Positions 50,544 through 59,392 of a stretch of DNA of 64,000 nucleotides are shown piece by piece. Numbering within the stretch: the stretch's first letter is position 1; the number at the start of each line of letters is the position of its first letter. The notes under the pieces are model-generated. The model was not told where the DNA came from and ran no database searches. It was given only the letters and a program-made list of their open reading frames with translations. The translations under genes were made by a program, and so were the position numbers. The stretch is from positions 62,001-126,000 of the forward strand of contig NZ_JACHJT010000002.1 in the NCBI RefSeq assembly GCF_014203805.1, written 5' to 3'. Source of the stretch: Lipingzhangella halophila. Its GTDB lineage: Bacteria; Actinomycetota; Actinomycetes; Streptosporangiales; Streptosporangiaceae.

Positions 50544-51364
50544 CACAGCTCACCTCTTACCTTCTCGATCAATTCCGCCGTTGTGTACGAGGGCAGCGCT
50601 TCGGCCTGAAGGTCACCGTAGGCCGTCGCCATCTCGTTGGCTGTCTCCGGGTCGTCTACGACGATCTGCCCCTTGGCGTGCTCCAGGTGTACCACCACGC
50701 CTCCCCCTGGCATACCGAAGATGCGGAACGACCCTCCAACTGCTGTCTGTCGTGGAGCGTGGTCCGGAATGATCGACAGACGGATACGCCGGTCCTGGAT
50801 CAGAAAAAGCAGGTGGTCTAGCTGCTCTCTCATGACCTCGGGTGGACCAACGCGCCTACGCAATACGATCTCGTCCAAGACGAACCTGAGTTGTACGCGA
50901 GGGGGAATCTCCGCCAACCGGTCGACCCTGGTCTTCACAGCCTGCTCAAGGAGGTCCGGAGTTGCGCTCAAGGGGCCGCTAATCAGGATGGCACGGGCGT
51001 AGCCGGGGGCTTGCAGCAGACCGGAGATTAGCAACGGCTGGTACTCACGAATCTCCGCCGAAGATCGTTCGATCTGTACGAAATCTTGCCACTTGTCCGG
51101 TACCCGCTTCACGTCGTTCAGCTCTTCCCAGAGCCTCAAGAGCTTGCCGTCAGTAGCAAGAGCGCTGTCGAGAACGACCGCGTGGTCCCTATTGGGCGTT
51201 CGCGTCCCGTTTTCGAGCTTCCCTATGTGAGGGCGGCTGATCCTTGTCGCTCTGCTGAGTTCGGTCTGCGTCTTTCCAGTTGAACGGCGTAGACTCCTTA
51301 ATTCCGCGCCCCACCTGGACCACGTCTTGTCTACTCGCTCTGCCATGGATCCAGAATGATCCAT
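50543..51364 (-). CDS. XRE-family regulator with DUF5753 domain
   Basis: A 273-residue protein. The helix-turn-helix lies at residues 17-70: WGAELRSLRRSTGKTQTELS, RATRISRPHIGKLENGTRTP. The DUF5753 domain follows: QIERSSAEIREYQPLLISGL, LQAPGYARAILISGPLSATP, RRRVGPPEVMREQLDHLLFL and IDRRIRLSIIPDH-like residues to FRIFGMPGGGVVVHLEHA. It starts at ATG 51364 or 51346. It is coupled to a DUF397 gene and divergent from the second tiny-gene cassette. TGGATC repeats cover its start. Confidence 0.9.
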   Translation of the reverse strand: MDHSGSMAERVDKTWSRWGAELRSLRRSTGKTQTELSRATRISRPHIGKLENGTRTPNRDHAVVLDSALATDGKLLRLWEELNDVKRVPDKWQDFVQIERSSAEIREYQPLLISGLLQAPGYARAILISGPLSATPDLLEQAVKTRVDRLAEIPPRVQLRFVLDEIVLRRRVGPPEVMREQLDHLLFLIQDRRIRLSIIPDHAPRQTAVGGSFRIFGMPGGGVVVHLEHAKGQIVVDDPETANEMATAYGDLQAEALPSYTTAELIEKVRGEL

Positions 51365-51461
51365 AGAAGATCCATTCCGCTACCCATTCGCCAAAAAGGG
51401 TCAATCATGTAGCGCTTATTGCAGGTCAGAATATGGATCGCGATGCTGTTCGTCATGGATC
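51346..51461. promoter_or_regulatory. TGGATC repeat array at the XRE start
   Basis: TGGATC (or its complement) occurs at 51346-51351, 51358-51363, 51369-51374, 51434-51439 and 51456-51461. The first two form a palindrome with a six-base centre; the first three are 11-12 bp apart on the minus strand. They span the promoter and start codon of the XRE-DUF5753 gene and are likely its own binding sites. Confidence 0.5.
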
Positions 51462-51577
51462 GAACGAACGCAGCCACCCCGACGCGTGAGAGTGCGGCTG
51501 CTCGTTCGTATCTCGAAAACAGACCCCCGCGACGGATTACGGCCGTCCGGGGAGTGGCCACCAGCTAAGAGGAGCTG

Positions 51578-51724
51578 ATGACGTTGACCAGTCTGCCACC
51601 ACGCCGAAGCGCGCGAATCCGGCCCTACCTGCTCGTTGTGGAACGCCTGCGTGCCGCACAGGCCGGTGCGTTCGGCCAGTTCCCGGACCTGACGGCCCTG
51701 GCCGGCCTGGGGGTATTCCGGTGA
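51578..51724 (+). CDS. 48-residue conserved small protein (cassette copy 2)
   Basis: It starts after AAGAGGAGCTG, the same ribosome-binding context as the copy at 753-899. MTLTSLPPRRSARIRPYLLV differs from that copy by one residue in the first 20, and RLRAAQAGAFGQ is also close. The C-terminal third diverges. The stop overlaps the GTG of the next gene (GTGA). Conservation of both sequence and layout supports it as a real gene. Function unknown. Confidence 0.65.
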   Translation: MTLTSLPPRRSARIRPYLLVVERLRAAQAGAFGQFPDLTALAGLGVFR

Positions 51725-51945
51725 ATGTCCCCGAGACGAACGTCCCCGACCCGAACCTGAACTTCTTCGTGCTCTACAACGGGGAGGCGGCGAACGAACT
51801 GGGCATCGCTCCCTCCACGATGCGTCAGTGGGCCCGCGCGGGACACATCCCCTACGTCACCAACCACAACGGGTGGCGCCTGTTCGGCGTGGGCGACGTC
51901 TACGCCCTGCGTGACGCCATACGGGATAAGAACCCACCCACCTAG
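51721..51945 (+). CDS. Small helix-turn-helix protein (cassette copy 2)
   Basis: A 74-residue paralogue of the protein at 538-756. GEAANELGIAPSTMRQWARA, GHIPYVTNHNGWRLFGVGDV and YALRDAIRDKN follow the same MerR/Xis-like winged helix. The GTG start overlaps the previous stop by four bases. No third gene follows; instead a long perfect inverted repeat lies 47 bp downstream. It may regulate the neighbouring DUF397 locus or an element that is no longer present. Confidence 0.72.
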   Translation: MNVPETNVPDPNLNFFVLYNGEAANELGIAPSTMRQWARAGHIPYVTNHNGWRLFGVGDVYALRDAIRDKNPPT

Positions 51946-51991
51946 TCCGCGACGGCACCAGCGAAGGTGGTGGGCGGGCATTCTTTGCGTC

Positions 51992-52047
51992 GATCTCGGG
52001 AAAGTACACCTAATACTGGCGAGTAATACGTGTACTTTCCCGAGATC
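51992..52047. repeat. Perfect 18-bp inverted repeat with 20-nt spacer
   Basis: GATCTCGGGAAAGTACAC (51992-52009) and its exact reverse complement (52030-52047) flank CTAATACTGGCGAGTAATAC. The spacer is AT-rich and holds TAATA twice. It is not followed by a T-run. It may be a terminator of the cassette, an operator, or a recombination site; the arms are less GC-rich than the terminators elsewhere in this window. Confidence 0.7.
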
Positions 52048-52156
52048 AGCGATAACCCCAACTACGGAGCGGCCCCCTGCCGTCGCGTGCGCCACCATCG
52101 GGCGCCCGCACCGACACCCGAGGGCTGCCCCCATGGTCAGCGCACCTAGTCCGCGT

Positions 52157-53170
52157 CTAGTCCGCGCCGGTACCGCCGAACGCGGAGTCGAAGGAGGCCT
52201 CCGGGGGGTCGAAGAGGCGGGCGCGGACGAACTGGACGGCTTCGGCCGCTCCGACCAGCCGGTCCATTCCGGCGTCCTCCCACTCGATGGAGACGGGCCC
52301 CTGGTAGCCGATCCGGTTCAGCGTGCGGAAGCAGTCCTCCCAGGGGATGTCGCCGTGTCCGGTCGAGACGAAGTCCCAGCCGCGGCGCGGGTCGCCCCAG
52401 GGAAGGTGCGATCCCAGCCGGCCGTTGCGGCCGTTGCCGGTCCGCCGCCGGGTGTCCTTGCAGTCGACGTGGTAGATCCGGTCGCGGAAGTCCCACAGGA
52501 ATCCCACAGGGTCGACCTCCTGCCAGACCATGTGGCTGGGGTCCCAGTTCAGCCCGAACGCCTCGCGGTGGCCGACCGCCTCCAGTGCCAGCACGGTGGA
52601 CCAGTAGTCGTAGGCGATCTCGGAGGGGTGCACCTCATGCGCGAAACGCACGCCGACCTCGTCGAAGACATCCAGGATCGGGTTCCAGCGGTCGGCGAAG
52701 TCTGCGTATCCGGCCTCGATCACCGACTCGGGAACCGGGGGGAACATGGCCACGTACTTCCAGATGGCCGACCCGGTGAAGCCCACGACGGTGGGGACGC
52801 CGAGCCGGGCGGCGGCCCGGGCGGTCACGCGCATCTCCTCGGCGGCGCGCCGCCGCACACCTTCGGGGTCGCCGTCCCCCCATACGTGCGGCGGCACTAT
52901 GTCGCGGTGCCGCTGGTCGATGGGGTCGTCGCACACGGCCTGTCCCGTGAGGTGGTTGGAGATGGCCCACACGTTAAGGCCGTACTCGGCCAGGGTGTCC
53001 AGCTTGGCCTGGACGTAGGAGCCGTCCTCGACCGCGCGGTGGACGTCGAAATGGTCGCCCCAGCAGGCGATCTCCAGTCCGTCGTAGCCCCAGGAGGACG
53101 CCAGGCGGCATACCTCGTCGAACGGCAGGTCGGCCCATTGGCCGGTGAACAGGGTGATCGGATGAGCCAT
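52157..53170 (-). CDS. Sugar phosphate isomerase/epimerase (TIM barrel)
   Basis: A 337-residue AP-endonuclease-2-type barrel. Metal-binding positions lie in [12 protein letters not shown] (Glu), [20 protein letters not shown] (Asp/His), IYHVDCKDT (His) and [13 protein letters not shown] (Glu). [19 protein letters not shown] and [20 protein letters not shown] are typical of barrels found beside Gfo/Idh oxidoreductases. It is the last gene of the block B operon. It probably isomerises or epimerises a keto-sugar produced by the oxidoreductase. Confidence 0.87.
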   Translation of the reverse strand: MAHPITLFTGQWADLPFDEVCRLASSWGYDGLEIACWGDHFDVHRAVEDGSYVQAKLDTLAEYGLNVWAISNHLTGQAVCDDPIDQRHRDIVPPHVWGDGDPEGVRRRAAEEMRVTARAAARLGVPTVVGFTGSAIWKYVAMFPPVPESVIEAGYADFADRWNPILDVFDEVGVRFAHEVHPSEIAYDYWSTVLALEAVGHREAFGLNWDPSHMVWQEVDPVGFLWDFRDRIYHVDCKDTRRRTGNGRNGRLGSHLPWGDPRRGWDFVSTGHGDIPWEDCFRTLNRIGYQGPVSIEWEDAGMDRLVGAAEAVQFVRARLFDPPEASFDSAFGGTGAD

Positions 53171-53202
53171 CTCGGCTGTCTCCTCTGCGAACACGGTGCG
53201 AA

Positions 53203-54105
53203 TCAGTTCTCTTCGTCCGCGGCGGGCGGGCGGGGCGCCCCCTCGACCGCCCCGCCCTGGAGCCCGCGAAGGAAGGCCAGGCCCTCCGTGGCGAGCGCGT
53301 CCTGACTGGCGGCGAGCGGGCGCCACACCGAGGCGGCGGTGGCGATCGCGGCGTTGCCAGCGGTGAAGGACTCGATGACCAGTGGCCCGCCATAGCCGAC
53401 CGCGTCGAGCGCCCCTTGGATCGCCGGCCAGTCCAGATGGTCGGCGCCGGGTGCGCCCCGATCGTTCGCGCAGACCTGCACGTGGGCGATCCGGTCGCCG
53501 GCCCGCCTGATCGCCGCGGGCGGGTCCGTCTCCTCGATGTTCATGTGGTACACGTCCAGGGCGAGCCCGCAGGTCTCGGGCGGCAGCCCGGCCAGCGCGT
53601 CCAACGCCTGGTCGACGGTGGTCAGCAGGCTGGTCTCGTAGCGGTTCAGCGGCTCCACCGCGATGCGTACCCCCGCGGCCGCGGCGTACTCGGCCACGGG
53701 GGCCAGCCCTTCGGCGAGTTCGGCATAGCAGTCGGCGCGCTCCTGCCCGGTCATCGGCCAGGTGCGCCCCACCGAGGAGTAGGCGGGCCCGGCGATTACG
53801 GGTGCGCCCACCGCGGCGGCGGCGTCGACCACCCGCCGCAGGTAGTCGCGGGTGGCGGCGACCGTCGCGCGGTCGGCCGCCACCAGCTCCCGTCCCGGGC
53901 CCATCACCAGGGCGACGGTGGCCGCCAGCCCTTCTGCGTCCAGCAGCTCGGCCGCGCGCTCCGGTGACCAGTCGCCGATCTCCTCCACGGGGAGCTCGAC
54001 GGTGTCGAAGCCCCACCCGCGGATGCGCGGCGCGAGTTCGGCCAGTGCGGCGTCGGTCAGCGGCGACGTCCACACCCACGTGCTGACTCCCAGAGCGCGG
54101 CGCAT
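53203..54105 (-). CDS. Sugar epimerase/isomerase (TIM barrel, tagatose-3-epimerase-like)
   Basis: A 300-residue barrel. [60 protein letters not shown] (Glu ligand), [20 protein letters not shown] (Asp/His) and [20 protein letters not shown] (Glu) match ketose 3-epimerases such as D-psicose/L-ribulose 3-epimerase. The ATG overlaps the stop of the binding-protein gene by one base (TAATG). Together with the other barrel it suggests a pathway with stepwise stereochemical rearrangement. Confidence 0.88.
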   Translation of the reverse strand: MRRALGVSTWVWTSPLTDAALAELAPRIRGWGFDTVELPVEEIGDWSPERAAELLDAEGLAATVALVMGPGRELVAADRATVAATRDYLRRVVDAAAAVGAPVIAGPAYSSVGRTWPMTGQERADCYAELAEGLAPVAEYAAAAGVRIAVEPLNRYETSLLTTVDQALDALAGLPPETCGLALDVYHMNIEETDPPAAIRRAGDRIAHVQVCANDRGAPGADHLDWPAIQGALDAVGYGGPLVIESFTAGNAAIATAASVWRPLAASQDALATEGLAFLRGLQGGAVEGAPRPPAADEEN

Positions 54106-55304
54106 TACCGGTCCTGCCAGGCCTCGGGGAAGCCGGGCAGGTCCTCGCCGCCGAACTTGGCGTAGTGCAGGCTCGGCATGTCCGAGTTGAGCTCCAGGTA
54201 CTCGTCGAGCTCATCCTCGCGGATGGGTTCCTGCGGCAGCACCCACTCCTCGGGGACCTCCTCGCCGTTGAGGATCTGCGTGGCCGCCAGCACCGGGGTG
54301 CGCCACTGGAAGTTGGAGTAGACGGGCGCGATCGCGGTGATGTCCTCCTCCTGCCACTTGCGCATGAAGCTCAGCTCGTCCTCGCCGGAGATCACCGGGT
54401 AGGGGCGGCCCTGGTCCTCGAACGCCTCCAGCCCGGCGACGGCGCCGTCGCCGGCGTCCATCCAGATGCCGTCGACCTCGCCGCTCTGCAGCTCTTGGGT
54501 GACGATGTCCTTGATCTGCGCACCGTCGCCCTCGGTGAACTCGTGGCCGATCAGCTCCAGGTCACTGTCGTCGAAGATGCGCTGCGCGGCTGCCCAGCGG
54601 TGCTCCAGGACGTCCACGCCGGGGAGGATGCGCAGCGCGAGAACCCGGGAGCCGGGCTCCAGCTCGTCGACGAGGAACTCAGCGGCGTCGGCGCCGTAGG
54701 CGTAGCCGCCGATGGGGTGGATGAAGGTGACCATGCAGTCGGTCTCGACACCGCGGTCGAAGACGATGACCGGCGCCCCGCTCTCGCAGGCCGTCTCGAC
54801 CGCGGGAGTGAGCGTGGCGGTGGTGGAGGGGGAGATGATGATCGCGGCGCAGTCGCCGGAGTCGACGAACGCCTGGATGTCGGAGATCTGCTGGTTGTCG
54901 TCGTCGGCGGCGTCGGAGACCCGGAACTCGCCGATCTCGCCCTCGTCCTGCAACGCCTCCACCTGCTGCTGCATGGTGATCCAGCCGGTGACGCGCCAGG
55001 GGTTGGACACCGAGGCGTTGGAGAAGCACACGGTTGGCTCATCGGCGTCGTCGCCCTCCAGCGCGTGCTCGGAGGTGTCGACGTACTCGGGGTCGATGGC
55101 CTGCAGCCACGGCTCGTCCGGGTCGCCTTCGGGTTCGATGTCGCGCTGGGCGAGCTGCTCCTCGTAGTCCTCTTGGTTGAACCATTCCTCCTCGCCGGGG
55201 GATGGGCTCTCGCCGGCTTCGTCGTCGGGCAGATCGGTGGTACAGCCCGTCAGCGCCAGGCTGAGAGCGGCGGCACCAACGAAGAGGGCGTGTGGGGGAC
55301 GCAT
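54105..55304 (-). CDS. Sugar ABC transporter substrate-binding lipoprotein
   Basis: A 399-residue protein. The signal peptide ends in the lipobox LALTGC (Cys about residue 22). A 50-residue acidic linker ([20 protein letters not shown]) precedes the type I periplasmic binding fold: [60 protein letters not shown] and [20 protein letters not shown]. It captures a monosaccharide-like ligand at the outer membrane face. AGGAGGTTCG precedes the ATG. The acidic linker is longer than usual. Confidence 0.9.
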   Translation of the reverse strand: MRPPHALFVGAAALSLALTGCTTDLPDDEAGESPSPGEEEWFNQEDYEEQLAQRDIEPEGDPDEPWLQAIDPEYVDTSEHALEGDDADEPTVCFSNASVSNPWRVTGWITMQQQVEALQDEGEIGEFRVSDAADDDNQQISDIQAFVDSGDCAAIIISPSTTATLTPAVETACESGAPVIVFDRGVETDCMVTFIHPIGGYAYGADAAEFLVDELEPGSRVLALRILPGVDVLEHRWAAAQRIFDDSDLELIGHEFTEGDGAQIKDIVTQELQSGEVDGIWMDAGDGAVAGLEAFEDQGRPYPVISGEDELSFMRKWQEEDITAIAPVYSNFQWRTPVLAATQILNGEEVPEEWVLPQEPIREDELDEYLELNSDMPSLHYAKFGGEDLPGFPEAWQDR

Positions 55305-55318
55305 CGTGGTCGAACCTC

Positions 55319-56335
55319 CTAGGACGGGTTTGCCGAACGCCGGCGCGCGGCGTAGGCGACGGCGGCGATGATGATGAGGCCCTGCACGGTCGGCTGGATC
55401 GTCGCTGGCAGGTCGAACTGGATGAACAGGGTGAACAGCGCCTCCATGGCGAGGGCGCCGCCGACGGCGGCGATGACCGCGCCGTGGCCGCCGCCCAGGA
55501 CGACACCGCCCAGGACGACAGCGGTGATCGCCATGAACTCCAGGCCCTCGCCCACCTGCGCGGTGACTCCGGCGAACCCGCCGATGAGAATGCCCGCGAC
55601 GGTGGCGAGCAGGCTGGAGAGCACGAAGGCGGTCGTGCGTACCCGCCACACCCGCGCACCGGAGAACGTGGCGGCGGTGTCGTTGTCACCGGTCGCGATG
55701 AGGACGCGGCCGTAGGGCGAGCGCATCAGCGCCACGGCCCCCGCGGCGACCGCGGCGGCGATGAGGACCGCCCAGGGAAGCTGCCCGATCACCGGCACCC
55801 CCTCGATGCCGCCGCGTCCCGCCTGGCGGAACGCCTCGGAGAGCGCGCCGGTGGGCGCGCCGCCGGTCCACAGTCTGATCGCGCCGTAGAGGACCAGCAT
55901 CGTGCCCAGCGTCGTGATGATCGAGGGCACCCGCAGCACGGTCGTGACCAGCCCGTTGACCAGTCCGACCAGTACACCGAACGCGATCATGAACAGCAGC
56001 ACCGGCAACGTGCGCGATTCCTCGCCGTCGATGAGCGCGGCCGCGATGACCACTTGGGCGCCCACCAGGGAGCCCACCGACAGGTCGAGTTCGCCGGAGA
56101 CGATCACGAAGTACTGGCCCACGGCGAGAATGACCAGGGGGGCGGCCTGCTTGGCGAACGCCAGCATCGACGGCGGCTGGGCGAAGGCGGGGTTCATCGT
56201 GAAGATGAGCACGAAGATGACGATCAGCAGGGCGAACACTGTGCCGCTACCGCCGTCGAGCAGCCGGGCGACCGCCAACCGGGCGGTGCGGCCAGCGCTG
56301 GGGCGCTGGCTCGGACGTTCGGGGGCGCGTGTCAT
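55319..56335 (-). CDS. Sugar ABC transporter permease (RbsC-like)
   Basis: A 338-residue protein with about ten hydrophobic segments. GQYFVIVSGELDLSVGSLVG is the conserved LDLSVG signature, NGLVTTVLRVPSIITTLGTM follows, and LEFMAITAVVLGGVVLGGGH is the EAA-like loop. Start and upstream permease stop overlap by four bases (ATGA). It forms a heterodimeric channel with the 56332-57621 permease. Confidence 0.9.
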   Translation of the reverse strand: MTRAPERPSQRPSAGRTARLAVARLLDGGSGTVFALLIVIFVLIFTMNPAFAQPPSMLAFAKQAAPLVILAVGQYFVIVSGELDLSVGSLVGAQVVIAAALIDGEESRTLPVLLFMIAFGVLVGLVNGLVTTVLRVPSIITTLGTMLVLYGAIRLWTGGAPTGALSEAFRQAGRGGIEGVPVIGQLPWAVLIAAAVAAGAVALMRSPYGRVLIATGDNDTAATFSGARVWRVRTTAFVLSSLLATVAGILIGGFAGVTAQVGEGLEFMAITAVVLGGVVLGGGHGAVIAAVGGALAMEALFTLFIQFDLPATIQPTVQGLIIIAAVAYAARRRSANPS

Positions 56336-57621
56336 GTGCGGCCTCCTCGACCTGCCTGGCCGGATTGGCCTCCGCGGTCAGTCCGACCGCTCCGGTCGGA
56401 CCGCTCCGGCTGGCCGGCCCGGTCCTCCTGGTCCCTCTGGTCCGCCCGGCTCACGTCGTCCGTGCCGCCCGCGGCGCCGGCGGGGTCCGCTTGGCGGGGC
56501 CGGTCGGGCTCCCCTGGCTCCGCCGTGCCCGGCGGATGCCCGGCCGCCCGCGGGCCGGCCCTGCCCTTGGGCGGCGGCGCGCCGGGGACACGGCTCCGCT
56601 GGTGCGCGCCGCGGGAGAAGCGGGGCGGGTGCGCCATTCCGCTGCCGCGCCGGGCGTATATCGCCACCGCGGTGATGACGATGACGCCGCGCAGCACGTC
56701 CTTGAAGAACGGGTCGACCCCCAGGACGTTGAACAGGGTGTCGAGCACCGCGAGGATCAGCACGCCGGCGATCGTCCCGGCCACACCGCCGCGCCCGCCC
56801 AGCAGGTAGGTGCCGCCGAGCACGACCGCGGCGATCGACTCCAGCTCGTACCCCGACCCGTAGACCAGGGAGCTGCCGGTACCGAACCGGGCGGCGATCA
56901 GCAGCCCGGCCACCCCGGCGGCGACCGAGCACAGCACGTGGGCGGTGATGATCGGCCGGTCGACCCGGATGCCCGACATCCGCGCGACCTCAGCGTCGCC
57001 ACCGACGGCGTACATGTGGTAGCCGGTCCGGGTGGAGCGCAGGAACACGAAGGCGAGGGCGGCCACGACGATCAGCACAGCGGTCGACAGCGGAAGGACG
57101 CCCATGCGCGTGTAGCCGAACACCTGGAACGCCGCGGGGACCTCCCCCGCGGGCCCCTGGTAGAGCGTGTCCAGGTAGCCCTTGATGATCAGGCCCATGC
57201 CCAGGGTCGCGATGAAGGCGTTGACACGCAGTTTGGTGATGACCAGCCCATTGACCAGGCCGATCAGGCCGGAGACCGCGAGCACGGCGAGGACGCCCAG
57301 CCAGATCCGGCCCGGGTCGCCGGCCATGGTGGTGGCGGCGACCACGCTGGACAGCGCCACCACGTAGCCCACTGACAGGTCGAGCGACCGGCACAGGATG
57401 ACCAGCGTCTGCCCGACCGCGACGAAACCCAGCAGGCTGGAGCGGGTCAGCATCTCGACGAGGTTCGCGGTCTCCAGCAGGTTGTGCCCGTTGAACGCGG
57501 CCACCGCCGTACCCGCCGCCGCTATCCCCACAAACGCGAGGTAGACGACCCCCGTCGTGCCCATGCGGCCCAGCCCTGAGCGCGCAGTGCCGAGCGCCGA
57601 CACCGACACAGTCATGGGCAC
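56332..57621 (-). CDS. Sugar ABC transporter permease with long low-complexity tail
   Basis: A 429-residue protein. The first ~325 residues are a normal RbsC-type permease: GQTLVILCRSLDLSVGYVVA, NGLVITKLRVNAFIATLGMG, ELESIAAVVLGGTYLLGGRG. The last ~105 residues are a hydrophilic, proline/arginine/glycine-rich tail (RAGQPERSDRSGRTDRGGQS), caused partly by short DNA repeats (CGGTC/GACCG) near 56370-56430. The tail runs to the coupled start of the next permease. MTVS two codons later is an alternative start. Confidence 0.85.
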   Translation of the reverse strand: MPMTVSVSALGTARSGLGRMGTTGVVYLAFVGIAAAGTAVAAFNGHNLLETANLVEMLTRSSLLGFVAVGQTLVILCRSLDLSVGYVVALSSVVAATTMAGDPGRIWLGVLAVLAVSGLIGLVNGLVITKLRVNAFIATLGMGLIIKGYLDTLYQGPAGEVPAAFQVFGYTRMGVLPLSTAVLIVVAALAFVFLRSTRTGYHMYAVGGDAEVARMSGIRVDRPIITAHVLCSVAAGVAGLLIAARFGTGSSLVYGSGYELESIAAVVLGGTYLLGGRGGVAGTIAGVLILAVLDTLFNVLGVDPFFKDVLRGVIVITAVAIYARRGSGMAHPPRFSRGAHQRSRVPGAPPPKGRAGPRAAGHPPGTAEPGEPDRPRQADPAGAAGGTDDVSRADQRDQEDRAGQPERSDRSGRTDRGGQSGQAGRGGRT

Positions 57622-57875
57622 CTCCAGGGGTCGTGGCCTTCACCTGCGGGGGGACGCGCGGGCACGCGGAACTGGCAGAGGCGGGCCAGCCAGCGCGGGC
57701 GTCCGGGAGCCCGGCCGGCCGCACCGGGCTCTCGGCGCTCCTGCCGGGTGAGCGCACGGCCGGGGCCGCGGATCGGGCCCTGCGGCGGGTGGCCTTCCAG
57801 TGGGGTGCCGCGGACGTGGCGGGGCGGCGCTGGTAATCGGTGCCGCCGGCCGCGGCTGTTTGGGGGAGGCGGCAT
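57612..57875 (-). CDS. Doubtful 87-codon ORF filling the ATPase-permease gap
   Basis: An open frame begins at an ATG that shares one base with the ATPase stop (TGATG) and ends ten bases inside the permease start. The product (MPPPPNSRGRRHRLPAPPRH …) is rich in Pro, Arg and Gly and resembles no family. Third codon positions are mostly G or C, but so is everything here. It may be chance; the exact fit to the 253-bp gap is the only argument for it. Confidence 0.2.
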   Translation of the reverse strand: MPPPPNSRGRRHRLPAPPRHVRGTPLEGHPPQGPIRGPGRALTRQERREPGAAGRAPGRPRWLARLCQFRVPARPPAGEGHDPWRCP

Positions 57876-59392
57876 CAGCAAGCCTCCAGGTCGTGTCCGT
57901 GCCCGGTGGCCAGCGCCATGACGGCCTCCTCCGACGTCCCGCCGGGCAGTTCCCCGGCGACGCGCCCGTCGTGCAGCACGAGGGTGCGGTCGGCCAGGCC
58001 GATGACCTCGGTCAGCTCGGAGGAGATCAGGATGATCGCCACCCCCGAGGCCGCCAGGCGCCGGATCAGCGTGTAGACCGCGCGTTTGGCTCCGACGTCG
58101 ATACCGCGGGTGGGGTCGTCGAGCACGATGACGCCGGGGTCGGTGGCCAGCCACTTGGCGAGCACAACCTTCTGCTGGTTTCCGCCGGACAGGTAGCGGA
58201 CCTCCTGGTCGGAGTCGCGGTTGACCAGCTCCAGTGAGGAGAACAGGCCGGGCAGCCGGCGCGCGCGCTCGCCCGCCCGCAGTCCCAGCACGGAGTCGAG
58301 CACCAGGCGGCCATTGGCCAGCACCGACTGGTTGAGCGCCAGCCCTTCGGTCTTGCGGTCCTCGGTGACCAGGGCGATTCCGGCCCGCACCGCCTGGTTC
58401 GGGGAGCGCGGCGCCACCCGGCGGCCGTCCACCCGCAGCTCGCCTCGCGTGAAGCGCCGCAGCCCGAAAAGCGCGTGGGCGAGTTCGGTGCGCCCGCTGC
58501 CCTGCAGCCCGGCCAGCCCCACGATCTCCCCGCCGTGCGCACGCAGGCTGATGCCGTCGAGGTGCTCATTGCCGCCGTCAGTGATCTCCAGCCGCACCGG
58601 GCCGAGCTCGGTGCCCTCGGCCGGCTCGGGGAAGAACGCGCTGATCGAGCGGCCGACCATCATCCGGATCAGCTCCGCCGAAGTGGTCCGGCCGGCGTCG
58701 ACCGTGCCAACCCGCTCGCCGTCCTTGAGCACGGTGATCCGCTCGCACAGGTCGAACACCTCGGTCAGCCGGTGCGAGACGTAGAGCACGGCCACGCCGC
58801 GTTCGCTCAGCCGGCGCACCAGCCCGTACAGCAGTTCCACCTCGTGGCCGGCCAGCGCCGAGGTGGGCTCGTCCATGGAGATGATGCGGGCGTCGTGCGA
58901 GAGCGCCTTGACAACCTCGACGATCTGCTGCTCGGCCACGGAGAGGGAACCCACCCGGACCTGCGCCGAGAGCCCGGTCAGCCCGAGGTCGGCCAGCAGG
59001 TGTTCGGTGTCCGCGGCCATGCGGCGGGCGTCGACGCGCCCGCGGCGCCGCGGTTCCCGGCCCAGGTAGACGTTCTCCGCGACACTGCGCTCCGGCAGCA
59101 GGTTGAACTCCTGGAACACCGTGGAGACACCGGCCTGCTGGGCCTGGACGGGGTGGTCGAAGGACACCCGCTCACCGGACAGCTCGATCGTGCCCTCGTC
59201 GGCGCTGTGCACACCGGCGAGGATCTTCATCAGCGTGGACTTGCCGGCGCCGTTCTCCCCGACCAGGGCGTGCACCTCGCCGGGGTGCAGATCCAGGTCG
59301 ATGCCGTGCAGCACGCGGCCGCCCAGGAACGACTTGGAGATTCCGCGCATCCGCAGCACGGGGGCGTCGGGGGCGGCATCGGCGGCGTTCAC
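57875..59392 (-). CDS. Sugar ABC transporter ATP-binding protein (two ABC domains)
   Basis: A 505-residue RbsA/MglA-type ATPase. First domain: Walker A GENGAGKSTLMKILAG, signature VGSLSVAEQQIVEVVKALSH, Walker B ARIISMDEPTSAL. Second domain: degenerate P-loop VGLAGLQGSGRTELAHALFG, signature RYLSGGNQQKVVLAKWLATD, Walker B VIVLDDPTRGIDVGAKR. The GTG start at 59392 overlaps the oxidoreductase stop by four bases (GTGA); a Met at about residue 15 is an alternative. It powers the two-permease importer. Confidence 0.9.
   Translation of the reverse strand: MNAADAAPDAPVLRMRGISKSFLGGRVLHGIDLDLHPGEVHALVGENGAGKSTLMKILAGVHSADEGTIELSGERVSFDHPVQAQQAGVSTVFQEFNLLPERSVAENVYLGREPRRRGRVDARRMAADTEHLLADLGLTGLSAQVRVGSLSVAEQQIVEVVKALSHDARIISMDEPTSALAGHEVELLYGLVRRLSERGVAVLYVSHRLTEVFDLCERITVLKDGERVGTVDAGRTTSAELIRMMVGRSISAFFPEPAEGTELGPVRLEITDGGNEHLDGISLRAHGGEIVGLAGLQGSGRTELAHALFGLRRFTRGELRVDGRRVAPRSPNQAVRAGIALVTEDRKTEGLALNQSVLANGRLVLDSVLGLRAGERARRLPGLFSSLELVNRDSDQEVRYLSGGNQQKVVLAKWLATDPGVIVLDDPTRGIDVGAKRAVYTLIRRLAASGVAIILISSELTEVIGLADRTLVLHDGRVAGELPGGTSEEAVMALATGHGHDLEAC

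Noticed and set aside
51911-53305. 464-codon plus-strand frame over the TIM-barrel gene
   Set aside because: It is antisense to a well-supported isomerase gene, and its first part crosses the inverted repeat region.
52157-54214. 685-codon minus frame as a fused two-barrel protein
   Set aside because: Only the part from 53170 downward is a TIM barrel in this frame; the upstream part is a shadow of the second barrel, which has its own frame.
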